Shown here in pieces: positions 58,848 to 64,000 of a stretch of DNA of 64,000 nucleotides. Within the stretch, counting starts at the first letter, position 1. The number at the start of each line of letters is the position of its first letter. Where the stretch lies: positions 10,070-74,069 of the forward strand of contig JBAXRO010000002.1 of assembly GCA_037131165.1 (NCBI GenBank), written 5' to 3'. This DNA is from WLNJ01 sp037131165 (GTDB lineage Bacteria > Actinomycetota > Thermoleophilia > Solirubrobacterales > Solirubrobacteraceae). The translations under genes were made by a program, and so were the position numbers. The notes beneath the pieces are model-generated. The model was not told where the DNA came from. It did not search any database and saw nothing but the letters and a program-made list of their open reading frames with translations.

Positions 58848-61055
58848 GTGGCGAAGGACACAGAGAAGCTGATCCGTCAGCTGTCGCTCATCAGCTACCT
58901 GATGGCAGAGCGGCGGCCCGTAACGGCCATGGAAATCCGCCGTGACGTCGAGGGATACAGCGCGATGAACGAGGACGCGTTCGCGAGGCGTTTCTACGCC
59001 GACCGGTCCGAGCTCGAGGCGTTGGGAATCAGGCTCACGATCGAACGTCCGGCCGACGGCCAGGTCGAACAGGAGAACTACTCGCTGCCCCCGGAGGACT
59101 TCTACCTGCCGCCGGTCGAGTTCAGCGACGGCGAGCTGGCAGCCCTGCAGACCGCACTCTCCCTGCTCGATGGCGAGTTTGCCTACGCCGAGCCGCTGAG
59201 GCTGGCGCTGCAGCAACTCTCGTGGGGCCGGCCACGCCCCGACCGCCGCCCCGACCAGTCATCCGTCGCCCTGGGCATCACGGCCGCCGCCGGTGGCCAC
59301 GAGCTCTCCCAGCGCCTCGCGAAGATCGAGACCGCGATCTTCCGCCGCAAGACGATCACGTTCGACTACTACACGATCGAGCGCGACAAGCAGGGATCAC
59401 GGACCGTCGATCCGTACCTGTTGCTGTTCCAGGGAGGCCAGTTCCACCTGATCGGGCATTCCCACGAGCGCGACGCGATCAGGGTTTTCCGGCTCTCGCG
59501 GATGAGCGGCAAGGTGGCCTACGCGACGAAGGCCGAGCACGACTTCCAGCGCCCGAGCGACTTCGACCCGAGGCTCTACGCAAAGCGGGCGCTCTGGCAG
59601 TTCGGGGACATCGAGGGAACGGCCAAGATCGAACTGAGCGACCGGATCGCCTGGCAAGTCGAACGCAACTTCGGCCACACCGGGACGATCGAGCCGGGCA
59701 AGAGCGGCAAGACCATCTTCAGCTCCGATTACGCGCAGGGCCGGGCGCTCGTCTCCTGGACCCTCGGACTTGGAGCCAACGCGCGGATACTCGAGCCGAA
59801 GGAACTGGTCGATGAGTACGAACAGAGGCTGAAGCTCGTTCAGGACCGCCACCGCGGGGAAGCAAAGCTCGCCAACCGCAGGCGCGGGCCGGTCAAGCAG
59901 CACCAAGCCGAGCAGCGTGAGCCCGACGAGGACCGCGAACAGGCGGCGATCCGCCCCGAGCGGTTCGCCCGCCTCGTGACCCTCGCCTCGATCCTGATCG
60001 AGGCCGGCCGCGCCGGTGACCGCCTCAATGTCATCGAACTTCAGGAGCGCCTCCAGGTAACGGAAGAGGAGCTCACCGAGGACATCGGCGTCCTCAACAT
60101 CGTCAACTTCGGAGCGGGCTCCTACGTCCTCTACGCGGAGATCGACGGCGGCGAGGTCTCGGTCGACCCAGAGCCGTACGGCGATTCGTTCGCCCGGCCG
60201 GCGAGGCTCCTGCCGGTCGAGGCGAAGGCGCTCGTAGCCGCGATCGACCTGCTCGGAGAGCACATCCCGGAGGGTTCGCTCGCGTCGGCGCGCAAGAAGG
60301 TCGTCGAAGCCCTCGGGGTGGATCCGGTCGAGGACGGGCTCGCGATCGCGAGCGTCGGACCCCCGGGTGACGACGGCGGAATCGCCCGGACGATCTCCAC
60401 GGCCGTTGCCGACAGGCGGATCCTCGAGTTCGAGTACTACAAGGAGAACGAGGACGAATTCAGCTCACGGACAGTCGAGCCGTACGCCCTGATCAACGGA
60501 CTCGAAGGCTGGTACGTCGCCGCCTGGGACCTCAACCGCGAGGCGCTCCGGCACTTCCGACTCGACAGGATCAAGTCGGCCAACGCGACCACGACAACCT
60601 TCGAGCCGAGGCCGGAGGTCGACCCCGCCGAGGGAGTCGAGGGCTGGCCGCGGACCGGCGAGGTACCGGAGTCGCAAACCGCCAAGGTCTGGGTGTCGCC
60701 GGAGCGGGCGCGCTGGGCGCGCGAGGAGCGCACGATCGAGGCCGAGTTGACGGACGGCTCTGTGATCGTCGAGCTTGGTTACGCGGGCACCGACTGGCTC
60801 GTGAAGGAGATCCTCAAGGAGGCCGGAGACGCAGCCGTCCTCGAACCCGCCGAGGCGAGGGCTGCTGTCCTCGCGGCGGTCCGCGAGCTCGGTGCGAGGA
60901 AGACCCCGGGGCGCACGCCCGGAGGTTCACGCTCGACCCCGGCCAAGGGCGGCGCGAAGCCGCGCCGCAAGCCGGCCGCCAAGAAGCAGGGGAAGGCGCC
61001 TGCCAAACCGACTGCATCCACGAAAAAAGCAGCCAGGACGGCCACGGGAAGTTGA
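58848..61055 (+). CDS. pafBC: Fused PafB-PafC WYL regulator (PafBC)
   Basis: A 735-residue regulator with two tandem HTH-WYL-WCX modules. Module 1: HTH at about 8-60 (LIRQLSLISYLMAE), WYL domain about 165-235 (TFDYYTIERDKQGSRTVDPYLLLFQGGQFHLIG type) and a WCX tail. Module 2: HTH at about 377-430 (RLVTLASILIEAG, LNVIELQERLQVTEEELTEDI), WYL about 525-590 (FEYYKENEDEFSSRTVEPYALINGLEGWYVAAW) and WCX. A Lys/Ala/Pro-rich tail ends the chain. In mycobacteria PafB and PafC are separate partners that activate the LexA-independent DNA damage response; natural fusions are known. Here no pafA or Tat genes adjoin. GTG 58848 is leaderless-like. Confidence 0.88.
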   Translation: MAKDTEKLIRQLSLISYLMAERRPVTAMEIRRDVEGYSAMNEDAFARRFYADRSELEALGIRLTIERPADGQVEQENYSLPPEDFYLPPVEFSDGELAALQTALSLLDGEFAYAEPLRLALQQLSWGRPRPDRRPDQSSVALGITAAAGGHELSQRLAKIETAIFRRKTITFDYYTIERDKQGSRTVDPYLLLFQGGQFHLIGHSHERDAIRVFRLSRMSGKVAYATKAEHDFQRPSDFDPRLYAKRALWQFGDIEGTAKIELSDRIAWQVERNFGHTGTIEPGKSGKTIFSSDYAQGRALVSWTLGLGANARILEPKELVDEYEQRLKLVQDRHRGEAKLANRRRGPVKQHQAEQREPDEDREQAAIRPERFARLVTLASILIEAGRAGDRLNVIELQERLQVTEEELTEDIGVLNIVNFGAGSYVLYAEIDGGEVSVDPEPYGDSFARPARLLPVEAKALVAAIDLLGEHIPEGSLASARKKVVEALGVDPVEDGLAIASVGPPGDDGGIARTISTAVADRRILEFEYYKENEDEFSSRTVEPYALINGLEGWYVAAWDLNREALRHFRLDRIKSANATTTTFEPRPEVDPAEGVEGWPRTGEVPESQTAKVWVSPERARWAREERTIEAELTDGSVIVELGYAGTDWLVKEILKEAGDAAVLEPAEARAAVLAAVRELGARKTPGRTPGGSRSTPAKGGAKPRRKPAAKKQGKAPAKPTASTKKAARTATGS

Positions 61056-61513
61056 GCCGCCGCGAGCAGATCCAGATGTCCGAGGACGAAGTCCTCGCCT
61101 TCCTGGCCGAGGAGCGGATCGTCACCTGCGCGACCATCGGACGCGACGGCTGGCCACACCTGATGCCGCTTTGGTTCGTCGTTCGAGACGGCGAGGTCTG
61201 CGCTTGGACGTTCGCCAAGTCACAGAAGGTCAAGAACCTGGAGCGCGATAACCGCGCCACGATCCAGGTCGAGGCGGGCAACGATTACCACGAGCTGCGC
61301 GGCGTGATGATGAAGACGAGGGTCGAGCTGGTCAGGGACCTCGAGTCGGTAACCGATCTCGGCGCCGAAATCATGGCCCGCTACGCGGGTGGTGACCTGG
61401 GAGACGAGGGCCGCGCGATGATCGAGGCGCAAGCCGCCAAGCGGGTCGGCCTTCGCTTCGTTCCCGAGGAGAAGGCAACCTGGGATCACCGCAAGCTCGG
61501 CGGCGTCTACTGA
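61052..61513 (+). CDS. PPOX class (F420/FMN split-barrel) protein
   Basis: A 153-residue split-barrel flavin-binding protein. VTCATIGRDGWPHLMPLWFVV is the usual opening strand pair of actinobacterial PPOX-type proteins, followed by VCAWTFAKSQKVKNLERDNRATIQVEAG with the cofactor-contact KxxKNL motif. Cofactor may be F420 or FMN. TTG 61052 overlaps the PafBC stop (TTGA), so translation is coupled; an ATG at 61076 is the alternative. A linked role in redox or damage response is only suggested by position. Confidence 0.85.
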   Translation: MSRREQIQMSEDEVLAFLAEERIVTCATIGRDGWPHLMPLWFVVRDGEVCAWTFAKSQKVKNLERDNRATIQVEAGNDYHELRGVMMKTRVELVRDLESVTDLGAEIMARYAGGDLGDEGRAMIEAQAAKRVGLRFVPEEKATWDHRKLGGVY

Positions 61514-61652
61514 TCCCGATCGGAGCCAAGGCCGGGCGAGCGGACGCGGATTTAGCGAAGGCGAATCGCGGTCGCTGATGCCAGGGGGCAAACACCTCGA
61601 CCGTGCTCCCGGAACCAAATACCCCTAAGCTTCCGCACCACCGATGGAGAAC

Positions 61653-62720
61653 ATGAAGGGACTCATCCTCTCGGGCGGCAAGGGCACACGCCTGAGGCCG
61701 ATCACCCACACCAGCGCGAAGCAGTTGGTACCGGTGGCGAACAAGCCGGTGCTGTTCTACGGGATCGAGGCGATGGCCGCCGCCGGAATCGAGAACATCG
61801 GGATCATCATCGCCCCCGAGACCGGCGACGAGATCCGCGAAGCTGCCGGTGACGGCAGCCGCTTCGGAGTGTCGATCGAGTACATAGTCCAGGACGAACC
61901 GGCAGGCCTCGCCCACGCAGTCCTGACGGCCGAACCCTTCCTTGGCGACTCCCCGTTCGTGATGTACCTCGGGGACAACCTGCTCCAAGGCGGAATCGAG
62001 GACCTCGTCGACGAGTTCCGCAGCGGCGGACGCGACGCCTTGATCCTGCTGACCCCGGTTCCCGACCCCGAGAACTTCGGGGTCGCCGAGCTCGGCGACG
62101 GCGGAACGATCGTGAGGCTTGTCGAGAAGCCCTCCGACCCGCAGAGCGACCTCGCCTTGGTCGGCGTCTACATGTTCACCGCTGCTATCCACGCGGCATC
62201 GAAGGCGATCGAGCCTTCGGCGCGCGGCGAGCTCGAAATCACCGACGCGATCCAGTACCTCGTCGACAACGGAGGACGGGTCGAGCCACACATCGTCCGC
62301 GGATGGTGGAAGGACACCGGCCGCCTCGAGGACATGCTCGAAGCCAATCGCCTGATCCTCGGCGCTCTCGAACCGAGGGTCGACGGCGACCTGACCGACA
62401 GCCACATCGAGGGGCCCGTGGTGATCGAGGCCGGCGCAAAGCTGGAGCGGACCACGGTCCGCGGACCGGCGATCATCGGAGCCGGAACTACCCTGACCGA
62501 CTGCTACGTCGGCCCCTACTCGGCGATCGCCGAGAACTGCCGGATCGAGCGAGCCGAGATCGAGCACTCGATCCTGCTCTCCGGATCGGTCGTCCACGAC
62601 CTGCCAGGCAGGATGGAGTCCTCCCTGCTCGGCCGCAACGTGACTGTGACCCGCGACGAGCGCCAACCGCGAGCGCACCGCTTGATGATCGGCGACAACT
62701 CGACTGTCGGGCTTCCGTGA
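61653..62720 (+). CDS. rmlA: Glucose-1-phosphate thymidylyltransferase, long form
   Basis: A 355-residue nucleotidyltransferase. LILSGGKGTRLRP is the signature loop, then AKQLVPVANKPVLFYGIEAM, GDN-type metal site in YLGDNLLQGG and VVRGWWKDTGRLEDMLEANR-like sequence (IVRGWWKDTGR). Unlike the 290-residue E. coli form it carries a left-handed beta-helix tail (DSHIEGPVVIEAGAKLE..), as in the longer antibiotic/rhamnose pathway enzymes. It makes dTDP-glucose. The start may be ATG 61644 or 61653; I chose the second because it opens the MKGLILSGG motif. The stop overlaps rmlD as GTGA. Confidence 0.92.
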   Translation: MKGLILSGGKGTRLRPITHTSAKQLVPVANKPVLFYGIEAMAAAGIENIGIIIAPETGDEIREAAGDGSRFGVSIEYIVQDEPAGLAHAVLTAEPFLGDSPFVMYLGDNLLQGGIEDLVDEFRSGGRDALILLTPVPDPENFGVAELGDGGTIVRLVEKPSDPQSDLALVGVYMFTAAIHAASKAIEPSARGELEITDAIQYLVDNGGRVEPHIVRGWWKDTGRLEDMLEANRLILGALEPRVDGDLTDSHIEGPVVIEAGAKLERTTVRGPAIIGAGTTLTDCYVGPYSAIAENCRIERAEIEHSILLSGSVVHDLPGRMESSLLGRNVTVTRDERQPRAHRLMIGDNSTVGLP

Positions 62721-63565
62721 GCGGGATCCTCGTGACAGGCGCCGGCGGGATGCTGGGCCGCGACGTCATGCGGGCCGCGACGCGTGCGGGAGTCGAGGCA
62801 CACGGCCTGAGCAGGTCCGAGCTCGACATCACCGACCGATCCGCGGTTGACTCGGCGATCGGCGAACTCCAGCCGGACTCGATCGTCAACTGCGCCGCCT
62901 GGACCGACGTCGACGGAGCGGAAGAACACGAGGCGGAGGCACTCGAGATCAACGGCCATGGAGCGGCAGTGCTGGCCGAGGCAGGACCGCGCCTGATCCA
63001 CGTCTCGACCGACTACGTCTTCCCCGGGGACAAGAACACCGCGTGGACGGAGGATGACCCGGTTGCCCCGCAGTCCGCCTACGGCCGGACGAAGCTGGCC
63101 GGCGAGCAGGCGGTTTCCTCGGCCGACCCCGGTCACGCGATCGTTCGCACAGCCTGGCTGTTCGGCACCGATGGCAACAACTTCGTCGAGACGATGCTCA
63201 AGCTCGCCGCCGATCGGGGAGCGGTATCGGTCGTCGACGACCAGCGCGGCTGCCCGACCTTTACCGCTCACCTCGCCGACGCCTTGATCGAGATCGCAGC
63301 GGGGCGCGCAGCCGGCGGCGTCCACCACTGCGCCGGTGCGGGCGAGACGACCTGGTTCGGTTTCGCCAAGGAGATCTTCGAGCGGACGGGCACGCCCTGC
63401 GACCTGACCCCGACGACCAGCGAAGCCTTCGTGCGGCCGGCCAAGCGGCCGGCAAACAGCGTCCTCGCAGTGACCAGGCCGGACACTCCGAGGCTCCCCG
63501 ACTGGAGGGACGGCCTCGACGACTACATCGCCGCGCGAGCCGTGGCGGCGGGAGGTAACCAATGA
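62717..63565 (+). CDS. rmlD: dTDP-4-dehydrorhamnose reductase
   Basis: A 282-residue SDR that reduces dTDP-4-keto-rhamnose to dTDP-rhamnose with NADPH. It shows LVTGAGGMLGRDV, IVNCAAWTDVDGAEEHEAEALEINGHG, HVSTDYVFPGDK, the YGRTKLAGE catalytic YxxxK, RTAWLFG and VVDDQRGCPTFT, which are diagnostic of RmlD. GTG 62717 overlaps the rmlA stop (GTGA); the stop overlaps rmlB (ATGA). rmlC is not between them and may lie beyond the window. Confidence 0.93.
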   Translation: MSGILVTGAGGMLGRDVMRAATRAGVEAHGLSRSELDITDRSAVDSAIGELQPDSIVNCAAWTDVDGAEEHEAEALEINGHGAAVLAEAGPRLIHVSTDYVFPGDKNTAWTEDDPVAPQSAYGRTKLAGEQAVSSADPGHAIVRTAWLFGTDGNNFVETMLKLAADRGAVSVVDDQRGCPTFTAHLADALIEIAAGRAAGGVHHCAGAGETTWFGFAKEIFERTGTPCDLTPTTSEAFVRPAKRPANSVLAVTRPDTPRLPDWRDGLDDYIAARAVAAGGNQ

Positions 63566-64000
63566 AGCTGCTCGTCTGTGGTGGTGCCGGGTTCATCGGC
63601 TCGAACTTCGTCCGGTTGCGGCTGGCTGAGACCGACGACGAGATCGTCGTCCTCGACAAGCTCACCTACGCGGGACGGCGGGAGAACCTCGCCGACCTCG
63701 AGGACAACCCCCGCTACCTCGGCCTCGTTCACGGAGCGATCGAGGATGCCGAGGCGGTCGCGAAGGCAGCCGAGGGCGTCGATGCGATCGTCAACTTCGC
63801 AGCCGAGACCCACGTCGACCGTTCGATCGCCGAACCCGACGCCTTCGTCGTGACCAACGGTCAGGGGACCTACACGCTGCTCGAGCAGGCCCGCACCTCC
63901 GGCCTTCGCTACGTGCAGGTGTCGACCGACGAGGTCTACGGCTCGATCGAGGAAGGCTCATTCACCGAGGAGTCGCCGCTCCAGCCCCCCTCCCCGGACC
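63562..64000 (+). CDS. rmlB: dTDP-glucose 4,6-dehydratase (5' part, runs off window end)
   Basis: The first 146 residues are visible. MKLLVCGGAGFIGSNFVR is the NAD-binding motif; LDKLTYAGRRENLADLEDNPRY, INFAAETHVDRSI-like sequence (VNFAAETHVDRSI) and VSTDEVYGSIEEGSFTEE follow, exactly as in RmlB; the Thr-Asp-Glu catalytic triad (STDEVYG) is included. ATG 63562 has GGAGG 6 bases upstream and overlaps rmlD as ATGA. It makes dTDP-4-keto-6-deoxyglucose for rhamnose. The remainder is outside the window. Confidence 0.93.
   Translation, partial: MKLLVCGGAGFIGSNFVRLRLAETDDEIVVLDKLTYAGRRENLADLEDNPRYLGLVHGAIEDAEAVAKAAEGVDAIVNFAAETHVDRSIAEPDAFVVTNGQGTYTLLEQARTSGLRYVQVSTDEVYGSIEEGSFTEESPLQPPSPD

Overview
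The window is GC-rich DNA from an actinobacterium, most likely of the Thermoleophilia/Solirubrobacterales type. The supporting signs are a PafB-PafC fusion regulator, an actinobacterial group III phosphofructokinase, a cobalamin-dependent class II ribonucleotide reductase, F420/PPOX and DUF427 proteins, and many short leaderless promoters. The lineage is inferred from gene content; no rRNA is present. No IS element, prophage or CRISPR array was seen.

Layout. 1-6.8 kb: 5' part of a ferritin gene, a UDP-glucuronate decarboxylase (UXS), a polyprenyl-phosphate sugar-1-phosphate transferase, then a tight run of heme A synthase, an EamA-like membrane protein, a DedA protein and a saccharopine-dehydrogenase-like oxidoreductase. 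6.9-13.2 kb: an SRAP/HMCES protein, a secreted protein, a PLDc_N-SHOCT membrane protein, a secreted propeller-like protein, and a minus-strand group of a flavin amine oxidase with two unrecognised proteins. 13.4-21.7 kb is housekeeping: nrdJ, galE, tmk, holB, uppP, a PHP phosphoesterase and a hisN-type phosphatase. 21.8-25.9 kb: secreted beta-helix protein coupled to a Tat-exported multicopper oxidase, divergent from a cupredoxin. 26-32.5 kb: TetR with an operator on its start codon plus an MFS exporter, a PQQ-type sugar dehydrogenase with PKD domain, an RHH protein, a phosphofructokinase with the residues of pyrophosphate-dependent enzymes, DUF427 and a small membrane protein.

32.5-41.3 kb starts at a tRNA-Thr(CGU) gene and looks like an accessory surface block. 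A GT-C glycosyltransferase sits between the tRNA and a 51-bp near-copy of the tRNA 3' half. It is followed by a secreted RCC1 propeller with a 252-bp tandem duplication, a secreted pentapeptide-repeat protein, a PAP2 phosphatase, an unknown propeller-like protein and a second GT-C enzyme. 41.3-47.6 kb: purT and a cupin sharing a 45-bp divergent promoter region, an arylsulfatase, a secreted glycoside-hydrolase-like protein and a glutathionyl-hydroquinone-reductase-like protein. 47.7-52.9 kb: LolA/RseB-like protein with an ABC-2 transporter, a compact operon of two 50-residue membrane proteins around a DsbB-like protein, and a methyltransferase. 52.9-58.7 kb: a secreted protein joining a PHM-like copper monooxygenase fold to a cupredoxin, a fatty acid hydroxylase/sterol desaturase, a PhaC-like synthase, an alpha/beta hydrolase and a YhaM-type exoribonuclease. 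58.8-64 kb: fused PafBC, a PPOX protein, and rmlA-rmlD-rmlB (last one cut by the window end).

Two themes cross the window. One is cell-envelope and polysaccharide chemistry (UXS, sugar transferase, galE, uppP, PAP2, two GT-C enzymes, sulfatase, rml genes). The other is extracytoplasmic copper and redox proteins (multicopper oxidase, cupredoxin, PHM-cupredoxin fusion, DsbB, CtaA). Regulation is striking: twelve genes have a TANNNT -10 element only 6-8 bases upstream of an ATG/GTG, which predicts leaderless mRNAs, while genes inside operons use ATGA, GTGA, TTGA or TGATG overlaps or normal Shine-Dalgarno sites.
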